This document shows positions 46,430 through 54,944 of a stretch of 64,000 bases of DNA, piece by piece. The notes under the pieces were generated by a model. The model did no database searches. It was not told where the DNA came from and saw nothing but the letters and a program-made list of their open reading frames with translations. The translations under genes and the position numbers were made by a program. How positions within the stretch are numbered: the first letter of the stretch is position 1; the number at the start of each line of letters is the position of its first letter. Source of the DNA: JASHPR01 sp963729365 (GTDB lineage Bacteria > Actinomycetota > Actinomycetes > Streptosporangiales > Streptosporangiaceae); assembly GCA_963729365.1 (NCBI GenBank), contig CAVSNQ010000018.1, positions 1-64,000 on the forward strand, given 5' to 3'.

Positions 46430-47326
46430 TTAGCGCGGGCGCGGTGCCGGGGCGGCGCGGCCGGGCAGCGCGTACATCTGGTGTTCCAGGGCCGCGGCCA
46501 GGCCGTCCGCGACCAGCGCGGTCAGCGCCCGGGCGCGCTGGGCCCGGTCGGGCCAGGCGGCGTCAAGCCGGGCCGCTGGGACCGGTCCGGCGGCCTCTCT
46601 GAGGACGCCGAGCAGCCGGCCGCGGCACTCGCGGTCGCTGCCCAGATATCGCGGCGAGGCCGGGCGCGCCGGTCCGGCCGGGCTTCCGGCGCGGCGCCAC
46701 TCGCACTGCCGCGCCACCGGGCAGCGGGCGCAGTCCGGTCTGGTGGCCGTGCAGACCAGGGCGCCGAGTTCCATCACGGCGACCGACCATCGCGCGGCGC
46801 GCCTGGGCCGAGCCGGCAGCAGGGACTCGGCCAGCGCGACCTCCGCGGCTAAGGTGCTGCGCGGCGGCAGCTCCGCGCCGCCGACCAGGCGCGCGAGGAC
46901 CCGGCGCACGTTCGTGTCCAGGACCGCGTGCCGCTGCCCGAAGGCGAAGCTGGCCACGGCGGCGGCGGTGTAGCTGCCCACTCCCGGCAGTTCGCGCAGC
47001 GCGTGCACCGAGTCAGGAACCTGGCCCGCGTGCTCGCCGGTCAGGATCGTCGCGGTGGCGTGCAGCCGCAGCGCCCGGCGCGGGTATCCGAGCCGCCCCC
47101 ATTGCCTGACGGCGTCACCCGGGGCGGCCGCGGCCAGGGACGGCGGGGTGGGCCACCGGGTCAGCCAGGCCGCGTGCGCGGGCAGCACGCGCGCCACCGG
47201 CGTCTGCTGCAGCATGATCTCGCTCACCAGTACCGACCAGGGCGACGCGTCAGGGAGCCGCCACGGGAGGTTCCGGGCGTGAGCGGCGTACCAGCGCAGC
47301 ACTGGCGCGGCATACCCGTTCATCAT
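46430..47326 (-). CDS. mutY: A/G-specific adenine DNA glycosylase
   Basis: A 298-residue MutY with SEIMLQQTPVARVLPA (about residues 36-51), the helix-hairpin-helix LPGVGSYTAAAVASFAFG with catalytic Asp in AVLDTNVRRVL, and the 4Fe-4S loop C-x6-C-x2-C-x5-C (CTATRPDCARCPVARQC, about 193-209). It removes adenine opposite 8-oxoguanine. The C-terminal Nudix-like recognition domain is very short, as common in actinobacteria. ATG 47,326 was chosen; the open frame continues to 47,392. Confidence 0.93.
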   Translation of the reverse strand: MMNGYAAPVLRWYAAHARNLPWRLPDASPWSVLVSEIMLQQTPVARVLPAHAAWLTRWPTPPSLAAAAPGDAVRQWGRLGYPRRALRLHATATILTGEHAGQVPDSVHALRELPGVGSYTAAAVASFAFGQRHAVLDTNVRRVLARLVGGAELPPRSTLAAEVALAESLLPARPRRAARWSVAVMELGALVCTATRPDCARCPVARQCEWRRAGSPAGPARPASPRYLGSDRECRGRLLGVLREAAGPVPAARLDAAWPDRAQRARALTALVADGLAAALEHQMYALPGRAAPAPRPR

Positions 47327-47447
47327 GACGGACACGATCCTCGCATGGCCGGGCCGGCGGGTCGGCACTGCGGCCGGCAGTCCCTCTTGCATACTCAGCG
47401 TTATGAAGTTGAGTACGCTCCGTAGTCAATCAGCCGGACGTGAGTCA

Positions 47448-48182
47448 ATGGCGATGACTTACTGGAGGCGGCGGTTCCTGGCCCTCGCCATCGGTCTCGG
47501 CCTTCTTTCCCTGATTGGCTGGGCGTTCTCCGGAGTTCTCGGCGCCAGCGGGGCTGGCGCCAGTGCCGCGTCCGACGGCGCCCGCGCATCCCACGGTCAC
47601 GGGGTTAACGCGGGGCCGACGGGCTCCGGAGCGTCCGGGCCCAGGAGCCTGGCCCGGCCCGGCACGATGCCGTCGGCCTCCGCGCCGGCTTCGCCCCAGC
47701 CGTCCGCGCCGGCTGCCCCGGGGCAGGCCGCCCCGGGCCGGGAAATAGTCAGCCCGCCGACGCAGGCGGCCGACGCGGCACCGCGCCTGGTGCGGGCCTG
47801 CAAGCCCGGTGCCGTCGTGCTCAGCCTGTTCACCGGCCAGGACAGCTACAACCAGGCCCAGCTGCCCGAGTTCGACGTGGACGTGGTGTCCACATCGGCC
47901 AGGACATGTGCTTTCAACGTCGGGCCCAAGCAACTCTCGCTGGTCGTGCGGGCCCGCGGGAAGCGGGTCTGGGGCTCCGCCGACTGCGTCACCGGCCGCG
48001 GCAGGCTGGCCACCGACCTGGCCCGGGGGGTTCCGGCGATCGTGCCGATCTCCTGGGACCTGCAGACCTCGGCGCGCGGGTGCCAGGGAACGTCGTCACG
48101 GGCGCCGGCCGGAAACTACACGGCGTCCGCCTCGGACGGGGGCGTAGCCAGCAACTCGGTGACGTTCGAGGTTCGCTCATGA
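47448..48182 (+). CDS. Membrane-anchored or secreted protein of unknown function
   Basis: A 244-residue protein starting MAMTYWRRRFLALAIGLG, with one hydrophobic helix (about residues 10-30), then a low-complexity Ala/Ser/Pro/Gly linker (about 30-110) and a C-terminal beta-rich domain (about 120-244) with paired cysteines (RACKPG, TCAFNVG, SADCVTG, ARGCQG), fitting an extracytoplasmic domain with disulfides. I chose ATG 47,448; ATG 47,403 is possible. Conserved proteins of this form lie between mutY and disA in related actinomycetes. Function unknown. Confidence 0.78.
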   Translation: MAMTYWRRRFLALAIGLGLLSLIGWAFSGVLGASGAGASAASDGARASHGHGVNAGPTGSGASGPRSLARPGTMPSASAPASPQPSAPAAPGQAAPGREIVSPPTQAADAAPRLVRACKPGAVVLSLFTGQDSYNQAQLPEFDVDVVSTSARTCAFNVGPKQLSLVVRARGKRVWGSADCVTGRGRLATDLARGVPAIVPISWDLQTSARGCQGTSSRAPAGNYTASASDGGVASNSVTFEVRS

Positions 48183-48225
48183 GGCCACGCGCCGGGCCCG
48201 GTCACGGTACCCGGCTAACCAGACC

Positions 48226-49338
48226 CTAGACGTATCGCTCCAGGATGGACGACTCCGCGAGCCGGGACAGGCCCTCGCGGACGCTGCGCGCGTGCGATGC
48301 CCCGACGCCGTTCACCTGGTTCAGGTCCTCCACGCCCGCGGCCAGCAGCTTCTGCAGCCCGCCGAAGTGCTCGATGAGGCTATCCACCGTCGGCCTCGGT
48401 ATTCGCGGGACGCGGGCCAGCAGCCGGTAGCCGTGCGGGCTCACCAGGTCGTCGAGCGCGTCGGCACCGCCGAATCCGAGCACGCCGGCGACGGAGGCGA
48501 CGTCGAGCAGGTCGTCGAGCGGCAGGCTCTCCAGCCGGGCGAGCACGCCCGCCGCCGCGGCGGCTCTGGCCTCCGGCGGTGCGGGCACGTAGTCCTGCGC
48601 CAGCAGCACCCGCTCCGGCCCGGTTCCGGCCACGAGCTCATCGAGGTGCAGGGCGAGCAGCCTGCCCTCGGTGCCGAGCTCCACCATGTAACCGTCGATC
48701 TCGCCCGCGATCCTGCGGACCATCTCCAGCCGCTGGGCCACGGCCGTGACGTCGCGAACGGTGGCCAGATCCTCGATCTCCAGGGCCGAGAGCGCGCCGG
48801 AGACCTCATCGAGCCTGCGCTTGTACCGCTCCAGGGTGGCCAAGGCCTGATTGGCGTGCGACAGAATCGCGGCCGAGTCCTCGAGTACGAACCGCGTCCC
48901 GTCGATGAACAGCGCGATGATTCCCATCGACTTGCTGACCGAGATCACCGTGTGCCCGGTCTGCCTGGCCACCCGCTCGGCGGTCCGGTGCCTGGTGCCC
49001 GACTCGTCGGTCGGGACGCCCGGGTCGGGGACGAGCTGGACGGCCGCGCGCACGATCGCATGCGCGGCACCGTCGAGCACGATCGCGCCGTCCATTTTCG
49101 CTAGCTCGCGCAGGCGCGTCGCGGAGAACTCGACGTTCAGCTCGAACCCGCCGGAGCAGAGCCCGGCCACGGCCTGGTCGAAGCCGAGCACGATGAGCGC
49201 GCCCGTGCTGCCGCGCAGGATCCGCTCCAGGCCGTCCCGCAGTGCCGTGCCGGGCGCCACCGCCGCGAGAGCGGCCCGGTGACGCTCGTCTCGGCCTCGG
49301 CCCACTGCAGGCCCGGGACTCCCGGGAAGGTCGGTCAT
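48226..49338 (-). CDS. disA: DNA integrity scanning diadenylate cyclase
   Basis: A 370-residue DisA. The N-terminal diadenylate cyclase domain has MDGAIVLDGAAHAIVRA (DGA motif, about residue 86) and the TRHRTAERVARQTG loop (RHR, about 122-124). A helical spine and a C-terminal helix-hairpin-helix (VNGVGASHARSVREGLSRL) that binds branched DNA follow. It makes c-di-AMP from two ATP. The ligand is read by the riboswitch at 37,915-38,072. It lies downstream of radA on the same strand. Confidence 0.96.
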   Translation of the reverse strand: MTDLPGSPGPAVGRGRDERHRAALAAVAPGTALRDGLERILRGSTGALIVLGFDQAVAGLCSGGFELNVEFSATRLRELAKMDGAIVLDGAAHAIVRAAVQLVPDPGVPTDESGTRHRTAERVARQTGHTVISVSKSMGIIALFIDGTRFVLEDSAAILSHANQALATLERYKRRLDEVSGALSALEIEDLATVRDVTAVAQRLEMVRRIAGEIDGYMVELGTEGRLLALHLDELVAGTGPERVLLAQDYVPAPPEARAAAAAGVLARLESLPLDDLLDVASVAGVLGFGGADALDDLVSPHGYRLLARVPRIPRPTVDSLIEHFGGLQKLLAAGVEDLNQVNGVGASHARSVREGLSRLAESSILERYV

Positions 49339-49421
49339 TACCGTCAGTGTATCGGCGTGCGGCAGGGAGTGCCGGCGGCTTGGCGTCGCCGGTCAGCCAC
49401 CCATCTGTCACCCGCCGGCTA

Positions 49422-50810
49422 TCACCCGCCGAGCGCGGCCGCGATGGCCCGCCCGATGTCCGCGGCCTCGGTGACGTCCATCGCCGGGCACTCGCCGGGC
49501 GGCAGGGACGGCGAACCCGGCGGCACGATCGCCCGCCGGAATCCCATCCGCCCGGCCTCGGCCAGCCGCCGCTGCACCCCGGTGACCCGGCGTATCTCGC
49601 CGGCCAGACCGACTTCGCCGATCGCGATGAGCCCGGCGGGCAGGCACAGGTCGCATGTCGCGCTGGCCAGCGCGAGCGCGATGGCCAGGTCCACCGAAGG
49701 CTCGGCCAGCCGGACCCCGCCGACGGTCGCCGCGTAAATGTCCCGCTTGCCGATCGTCACCCCGGCCCGGCGCTGCAGGACGGCCACGACCATGCCGACC
49801 CGGGACGAGTCCAGGCCCGAGGTCACCCGGCGCGCGGGCTCCGCCGTGGCCTCGCAGACGAGCGTCTGCACCTCGGCGAGCAGCGGGCGCCGGCCCTCCA
49901 GGGTGACGGTCACGCAGGTCCCGGGCACCGGGTCGGTCAGCCGGGACAGGAACAGGCCGCTCGGATCCGGCAGCTCGGTCAGGCCGTACTCGCCGAGCTC
50001 GAAGCAGCCGATCTCGTCGGTCGGCCCGAACCGGTTCTTCAGCGCCCTGACCATGCGCAGCTGCGCATGCCGGTCGCCGTCGAAGTGCAGCACCACGTCC
50101 ACCAGGTGCTCAAGCGAGCGCGGGCCCGCGATCGACCCGTCCTTGGTGACGTGGCCGACCAGCACCGTGGTCAGCGTCCGCTGCTTGGCCAGCGCGGTCA
50201 GCGCGCAGGTGACCTCGCGGATCTGCGCCACCCCGCCGGGAGTGCCGTCGACGGTGTCGACCGAGACGGTCTGCACCGAGTCGACGATCAGCAAGGCGGG
50301 ATTCACCGCGTCCACGTGCGCGAGCAGCGCGCCGAAGTCGGTCTCGGCGGCCAGGAAGAGATTCTGGCTGACCGCCCCGATCCGGTCCGCGCGCAGCCGC
50401 ACCTGCGCCGCGGACTCTTCGCCCGTCACGTACAGGACCGGGCCCGTTCCCGCGGCCAGGGCGCCCGCCTCGAGCAGCAGCGTGGACTTGCCGACGCCAG
50501 GCTCGCCGGCCAGCAACACCACCGCGCCGGGTACCAGGCCGCCGCCGAGCACCCGGTCAAGCTCCCCGAGCCCGGTCGGCCGGGCCCGGGCCACGGTGGC
50601 GTCCACGTCCGCGATCGGCACGGCCGGGGTGGCCGCCAGGCCGAGCCGGCCATTCCTGGTCGCGCCGCGCACCCGGTCGCGGCCCTGGACCCGGCTCTCG
50701 GCGACCGTGCCCCACCGCTGGCACTCACCGCACCGCCCGGCCCACTTCATGCTCTGCCAGCCGCATTCCGAGCACTGGTAGAGCGCCGCCACGGCGGCCG
50801 ACTTTCCCAT
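49422..50810 (-). CDS. radA: DNA repair protein RadA (Sms)
   Basis: A 462-residue protein with a four-Cys zinc finger (CSECGWQSMKWAGRCGECQRWG, about residues 12-33), Walker A GEPGVGKSTLLLEAG (about 97), the RadA-specific KNRFG motif (about 258) and a C-terminal Lon-protease-like domain lacking the catalytic Ser. It promotes branch migration in recombination. ATG 50,810 was chosen because the zinc finger follows at once. Known: RadA restrains DisA activity in other bacteria and the genes are often adjacent. Confidence 0.95.
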   Translation of the reverse strand: MGKSAAVAALYQCSECGWQSMKWAGRCGECQRWGTVAESRVQGRDRVRGATRNGRLGLAATPAVPIADVDATVARARPTGLGELDRVLGGGLVPGAVVLLAGEPGVGKSTLLLEAGALAAGTGPVLYVTGEESAAQVRLRADRIGAVSQNLFLAAETDFGALLAHVDAVNPALLIVDSVQTVSVDTVDGTPGGVAQIREVTCALTALAKQRTLTTVLVGHVTKDGSIAGPRSLEHLVDVVLHFDGDRHAQLRMVRALKNRFGPTDEIGCFELGEYGLTELPDPSGLFLSRLTDPVPGTCVTVTLEGRRPLLAEVQTLVCEATAEPARRVTSGLDSSRVGMVVAVLQRRAGVTIGKRDIYAATVGGVRLAEPSVDLAIALALASATCDLCLPAGLIAIGEVGLAGEIRRVTGVQRRLAEAGRMGFRRAIVPPGSPSLPPGECPAMDVTEAADIGRAIAAALGG

Positions 50811-50937
50811 GCCTGGCACCGTAGCGGCCGGTACCGACAGCCGGGTTCTTGCCGCCATTCGTGTCGCAGGCCGGCATAAGCTGGCAGCGCAGGATGCCGC
50901 GCGTGCAGGACCCAGCCTGCAGCACAAAGGAGATGCC

Positions 50938-51846
50938 TTGGGCCAGGTCGCCCCGGTTGCGGGTGTGCAAGTGGCGCTGTCCACGTCCTCGCTCTATCCC
51001 GAGCGGACGCCGGACGCCTTCGAGGCGGCCGCGCGTCTCGGGTACGACGGGATCGAGGTCATGGTCACCATGGACCCGATCAGCCAGGACCTGGATATCT
51101 TGCGCAGGCTTTCCGACTATCACGGCGTCCCGGTCCTGGCCGTGCACGCCCCGTGCCTGATGGTCACCCAGTGGGTCTGGGGCCGCGAGCCCTGGGGCAA
51201 GCTGAACCGGGCCAGGGAGGTGGCCGAGAAGCTCGGCGCGAAGGTCGTCGTCGTGCATCCACCATTCCGCTGGCAGCGCGAGTACGCCAAGGACTTCGAG
51301 GCGGGCCTGACCCAGCTGGACGCGGAGACCGACGTCAAGTTCGCGGTCGAGAACCTCTACCCGCTGCGCGCGGCCACGCTGCGAGTGCGCGCCGCCGAGG
51401 TGACCGCGTACTCGCCGCACTGGAACCCGGTCGAGATCGACTGCCCGCACGCCACGCTCGACCTCTCGCACACCGCCGTGTCCGGGTCGGACGCGATGGC
51501 CATGGCCGACGAGCTCGGCGGCAGGCTCGCTCACGTGCACATGGCCGACGGCTCGGCCCCTGGCCTGCCCGACGAGCACCTGATCCCCGGCCGCGGCACC
51601 CAGCCGTGCGCGGAACTGCTAGCCAGCCTCGGATCCCGGGGGTACTCCGGCATGGTCGTGCTCGAGGTCAACACCCGCCGCGCGCAGACGGGCGAGGAAC
51701 GCCGGGCTGACCTGGCCGAGGCTCTCGCGTTCACCCGGCAGCATCTGGCCCCCCGGGCCGACGCCGTGCATCCGGGCGCCGTGCATCCGGGCGCCGTGCA
51801 TCCCGGCGCCGTGCATCCGGGCGCTACGCATCCAGGATCAGCGTGA
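50938..51846 (+). CDS. Sugar phosphate isomerase/epimerase-type TIM barrel protein
   Basis: A 302-residue xylose-isomerase-like barrel: VALSTSSLYPERTPDAFEAA, YDGIEVMV, VHAPC, VVVHPPFRWQ, VENLYP, DLSHTAVSG, HVHMADG and VLEVNTR cover the eight strands and metal ligands. I chose TTG 50,938 because AAAGGAGA lies 5 bases upstream. The C-terminal 30 residues are a VHPGA pentapeptide repeat (51,763-51,837) that runs over the 3' end of dtd on the other strand. Substrate unknown. Confidence 0.85.
   Translation: MGQVAPVAGVQVALSTSSLYPERTPDAFEAAARLGYDGIEVMVTMDPISQDLDILRRLSDYHGVPVLAVHAPCLMVTQWVWGREPWGKLNRAREVAEKLGAKVVVVHPPFRWQREYAKDFEAGLTQLDAETDVKFAVENLYPLRAATLRVRAAEVTAYSPHWNPVEIDCPHATLDLSHTAVSGSDAMAMADELGGRLAHVHMADGSAPGLPDEHLIPGRGTQPCAELLASLGSRGYSGMVVLEVNTRRAQTGEERRADLAEALAFTRQHLAPRADAVHPGAVHPGAVHPGAVHPGATHPGSA
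51763..51837 (+). repeat. Five-copy 15-bp tandem repeat (VHPGA) at gene 3' end
   Basis: The unit GCCGTGCATCCGGGC is repeated from 51,763; copies 1-4 are nearly identical and copy 5 (51,823-51,837) is diverged. The fifth copy contains the stop codon region of the opposing dtd gene. The repeat adds Val-His-Pro-Gly-Ala units to the isomerase tail. Confidence 0.88.
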
Positions 51847-52249
51847 CCGGCCCGTCGCCCGCCAGCATGACCTGCATGTCCGCGCCGAACACGCCAGTCT
51901 CGACGCGGGCGCCGAGCTCGCGGAGCGCGTCGGCGAACGCGGTGACGAGCGGCTCCGCGACCGGGCCGGGCGCGGCCGCCTGCCAGGTGGGCCGCCGTCC
52001 CTTCCTGGTGTCCGCGTACAGGGTGAACTGGCTGATCACCAGCAGCGCCGCACCGGTGTCCGCGCACGACTTCTCATCACGGAGGATCCGGAGGTGGTAG
52101 ATCTTCCTGGCCAGGGCGGCCGCCACCGCGGCCGTGTCCGAATGGGTCACGCCGACCAGCACCACCAGGCCCGGGCCGGCCAGGCGGCCGACCGTCGCCC
52201 CGTCCACCTCGACGCTGGCCCGGCTGACCCGCTGCACCACAGCTCGCAC
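51824..52249 (-). CDS. dtd: D-aminoacyl-tRNA deacylase
   Basis: A 141-residue DTD with MRAVVQRVSRASVEVDG, the SQFTLYADTRKGRRPTW motif (about residues 78-94) and GDGPVTLILDA at the C-terminus, the cross-subunit Gly-Pro element. It hydrolyses D-Tyr and other D-aminoacyl-tRNAs and glycyl-tRNA-Ala. It overlaps the convergent isomerase gene by 23 bases. The asparaginase gene starts 20 bases from its 5' end on the other strand. Confidence 0.95.
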   Translation of the reverse strand: MRAVVQRVSRASVEVDGATVGRLAGPGLVVLVGVTHSDTAAVAAALARKIYHLRILRDEKSCADTGAALLVISQFTLYADTRKGRRPTWQAAAPGPVAEPLVTAFADALRELGARVETGVFGADMQVMLAGDGPVTLILDA

Positions 52250-52269
52250 GAGAAGGAATTCTGCCCCCG

Positions 52270-53277
52270 ATGACTCCGCAACCCGCGCCCGGGCGCGGGA
52301 ACGCGGCCGGCAATCCGGTGCTGGCCGAGGTCGTGCGGTCCGGCTTCGCCGAATCCAGGCACCGCGGCGCGATCGTCGTGGTCGGCCCGGACGCCGTCGT
52401 GCTGCACCACGCGGGCGCGGTGGACGTGCCCATCTTCCCCCGGTCGTCGAACAAGCCCCTGCAGGCCGCCGCGATGCTCCGGTGCGGCCTCGACCTGGAC
52501 TCCGAACTGCTGGCGCTGGCCGCCGCGAGCCACTCGGGCGAGGACTTCCACGTGACCGGGGTACGCAAGATCCTCGCCGAGGCCGGGCTGACCGAGGACG
52601 CGCTGCAGTGCCCGCCCGACCTGCCGCTCGACGAGACGGCTCAGCGCCAGGTACTGCTGGCCGGCGGCGAGCGGGACCGGCTGTACATGAACTGCTCGGG
52701 CAAGCACGCGGCCATGCTCGCGACCTGCGTGGCGGCGGGCTGGCCGACCGGCAGCTATACCGAGCCCGGCCATCCGCTGCAGCTCGAGATCAGGCAGACG
52801 ATCGAGCGGCTGTCCGGCGAACAGGTGACCGCGGTCGGCGTGGACGGCTGCGGGGCGCCGCTGTTCGCGATCTCGCTCACCGGCCTCGCCCGCGCCTTCG
52901 GCGCCCTGGTCCGCGCCGATCCCGGTTCTGCCGAGCGCCGGGTGGCCGACGCCATGCGCGCGCATCCGGCCTGGACTTCGGGCCGCCAGCGGCCGGACCG
53001 CCGGCTGGTCCAGGCCGTCCCCGGCCTGCTGCTGAAGTCGGGCGCCGAGGGAGTCGAGGGGCTCGCGCTGGCCGACGGCCGCGCCGCCGCATTCAAGATC
53101 GACGACGGTGACGGCGGCCGGCGGGCGCGCATTGCGGTAACGGTCGCGCTGCTGCGCGCGCTGGGCGCTGATGACGTGCCCGGCGCCGGCCGCGCCGCCC
53201 TCGACGACCTGGCCAGCCCGGCTGTGCACGGCGGCGGACGCGTGGTCGGCGAGGTCAGGATCACGCTGCCTTTCTGA
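52270..53277 (+). CDS. Asparaginase (L-asparaginase II family)
   Basis: A 335-residue protein of the actinobacterial/rhizobial-type asparaginase family (not the E. coli AnsB fold): EVVRSGFAESRHRGAIVVV, FPRSSNKPLQAAAML, SHSGEDFHV, MNCSGKHAAMLATC and VDGCGAPLFAISL are the conserved blocks with the Ser-Lys pair. It would release ammonia from asparagine. ATG 52,270 follows AAGGAA. It is divergent from dtd. Confidence 0.9.
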   Translation: MTPQPAPGRGNAAGNPVLAEVVRSGFAESRHRGAIVVVGPDAVVLHHAGAVDVPIFPRSSNKPLQAAAMLRCGLDLDSELLALAAASHSGEDFHVTGVRKILAEAGLTEDALQCPPDLPLDETAQRQVLLAGGERDRLYMNCSGKHAAMLATCVAAGWPTGSYTEPGHPLQLEIRQTIERLSGEQVTAVGVDGCGAPLFAISLTGLARAFGALVRADPGSAERRVADAMRAHPAWTSGRQRPDRRLVQAVPGLLLKSGAEGVEGLALADGRAAAFKIDDGDGGRRARIAVTVALLRALGADDVPGAGRAALDDLASPAVHGGGRVVGEVRITLPF

Positions 53278-53324
53278 TCCGGAAAGGCCGTAAGCCATAA
53301 CGTAACGGACGCGCGCCGGTCAGT

Positions 53325-53336
53325 TTGCAATTGCAA
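53325..53336. promoter_or_regulatory. 12-bp palindrome before the HTH gene
   Basis: TTGCAATTGCAA is both a perfect palindrome and a direct repeat of TTGCAA. It lies 24 bases upstream of the HTH gene start (53,360) in an otherwise GC-rich region. It is a candidate autoregulatory operator. Confidence 0.5.
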
Positions 53337-53359
53337 GCACCTGGAGCGAAACTGGAACC

Positions 53360-53764
53360 ATGAGCCCGGTGAATGTGCCAGCGATCGGGGCCTACATCCG
53401 CGAGCAGCGGGAGCAGGCCAAGATCTCCCTCCGTCAGCTGGCCCAGGCGGCCGGCGTCTCCAACCCGTACCTGAGCCAGATCGAGCGGGGCCTGCGCCGC
53501 CCGAGCGCCGACATCCTGCAGCAGATAGCCAGGGGGCTGCGGATCTCGGCCGAGGCGCTGTACGTCCAGGCTGGCTTCCTCGAGGACCGGCCGGAGGGGA
53601 CGGGCGTGCGCGAGGCGGTGCTCAGCGATCCGGAACTGACCGAGCGGCAGAAGCAGATGCTGCTCGAGGTCTATGAGTCGTTCCGCAAGGAGGCGGCCGA
53701 CCGGGCACCGACGATGCTGGTTGGCGAGACGGTACCGCCCGATGAGGCGGGCAAGGTAGCGTGA
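53360..53764 (+). CDS. XRE-family HTH regulator (Rv0474-like)
   Basis: A 134-residue protein with an N-terminal HTH (about residues 8-65: YIREQREQAKISLRQLAQAAGVSNPYLSQIERGLRRPS), then a short helical tail (LTERQKQMLLEVYESFRKEAA). Known: the mycobacterial homologue Rv0474 lies next to a DUF2516 gene, as here. Inferred: a regulator of envelope or stress genes; targets unknown. The next gene begins 4 bases after its stop. Confidence 0.88.
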   Translation: MSPVNVPAIGAYIREQREQAKISLRQLAQAAGVSNPYLSQIERGLRRPSADILQQIARGLRISAEALYVQAGFLEDRPEGTGVREAVLSDPELTERQKQMLLEVYESFRKEAADRAPTMLVGETVPPDEAGKVA

Positions 53765-53768
53765 CACC

Positions 53769-54122
53769 GTGATTTACAGTCATCCGGCCGCGCTCTCGGT
53801 GCTGGACTGGTTCTTCGAGGTCCTGGCCATAGCGGCGCTCGGCTTCGAGGGTTACGCGTTCGTTGACGCGATTCGCCGGCCCGCCCAGGCGTTCGTCGCG
53901 GTCAGCAAGCAGACCAAGCCGCTGTGGCTGATCATCACCGGGGTCGCCACGGCGATCGGCATCGGCACCGCCGCCAGTGGCAGCTTCTCGGTGGTCGGCA
54001 TCCTGTCCGTGGTCGCCTTCGTGGCCGCGGCCATCTACCTCACTGACGTCAGGCCCAAGGTCAAGGACTTCCGCGGCGGGACCGGGTCCGGGACCCGCAT
54101 GGGCCCGTACGGGCCGTGGTGA
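53769..54122 (+). CDS. DUF2516 membrane protein
   Basis: A 117-residue protein with three hydrophobic helices (about residues 8-28, 52-72 and 74-92) and a short basic/Gly-rich C-terminus (RPKVKDFRGGTGSGTRMGP). It directly follows the XRE gene, an arrangement conserved in actinobacteria. Start at GTG 53,769. Function unknown. Its stop overlaps the GTG of the AlaX gene. Confidence 0.86.
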   Translation: MIYSHPAALSVLDWFFEVLAIAALGFEGYAFVDAIRRPAQAFVAVSKQTKPLWLIITGVATAIGIGTAASGSFSVVGILSVVAFVAAAIYLTDVRPKVKDFRGGTGSGTRMGPYGPW

Positions 54123-54844
54123 CCGGCTGGCGCACGCACCGGCTCGAGCTCGACGACCAGACCCTGCGCGAGTGGGATGCCACGGTACTGGACGCCGGGC
54201 CGGACGGGATCGTGCTCGACCGCTCGGCCTTCTACCCCGGCGGCGGCGGCCAGCCGCCCGATCACGGCGTGCTGCTCTGGGACGGGGTGCAGACCCGGAT
54301 CGAGGGAGCCAGGAAGGGCGATGACCTCTACCTGATCCCGGCCGAATCCGACCCGCTTCCGCCGCCAGGAACCACCGTCAGGGGTGCCGTGGAGGACGCC
54401 AGGCGCACCGCGCTGATGCGGACTCACTCGGGGCTGCACGTGCTCTGCGGAGTCGTGTTCCGTGACTACGGCTCGCTGGTCACCGGCGGGAACATGGAGC
54501 CGTTCACGGCCAGGATGGACTTTGACCTGCCGGTTGTCCCCGAGGGCTTCAAGGACGCGGTGGAGGCGGCCTGCAACGCGGAGATCGCGGCCGGGCGCCG
54601 GATCGACGTGCGGGTGCTTCCCCGCGCGGACGCGCTGGCCATCCCCGACATCATCCGCACCGCGACCAACCTCATCCCCCCCGACGTGCCTGACGTCCGC
54701 ATCGTGGATATCGTCGGCCTCGACCAGCAGGCGGACGGCGGTACGCACGTCGCCTCGACCAGCCAGGTCGGCCAGATCCAGGTCGTCAAGATCGAGAACA
54801 AGGGGAGGGGCTTCCGCCGGCTGCGGATCAGGATCGCCGACTAG
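54119..54844 (+). CDS. Alanyl-tRNA editing protein (AlaX-like)
   Basis: A 241-residue protein resembling the editing half of AlaRS. The N-terminal beta domain has FYPGGGGQPPDHGVL (about residues 39-53). The catalytic domain has zinc ligands in RTHSGLHVL (HxxxH, about 102-106) and in the late VGTHVAS-like segment GGTHVASTSQVGQI (about 208-221). It hydrolyses mischarged Ser- or Gly-tRNA-Ala in trans. GTG 54,119 overlaps the previous stop (GTGA). Confidence 0.88.
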   Translation: MTGWRTHRLELDDQTLREWDATVLDAGPDGIVLDRSAFYPGGGGQPPDHGVLLWDGVQTRIEGARKGDDLYLIPAESDPLPPPGTTVRGAVEDARRTALMRTHSGLHVLCGVVFRDYGSLVTGGNMEPFTARMDFDLPVVPEGFKDAVEAACNAEIAAGRRIDVRVLPRADALAIPDIIRTATNLIPPDVPDVRIVDIVGLDQQADGGTHVASTSQVGQIQVVKIENKGRGFRRLRIRIAD

Positions 54845-54944
54845 GGCGTCCGGTCATGTCACCGGCGGCCCGAGCCGCTCGCTGATGCCTCAGCCGCCCC
54901 GCAGGCCTCCATGGGCCCGCCCGCCCCTCAACCTGCTACTCACG

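Noticed and set aside
48191..48215. Terminator between the secreted protein gene and disA
   Set aside because: Only a 6-bp stem with a large loop is available, too weak to annotate.
51763..51837. CRISPR-like array
   Set aside because: Tandem pentapeptide-coding units with no spacers; no cas genes in the window.
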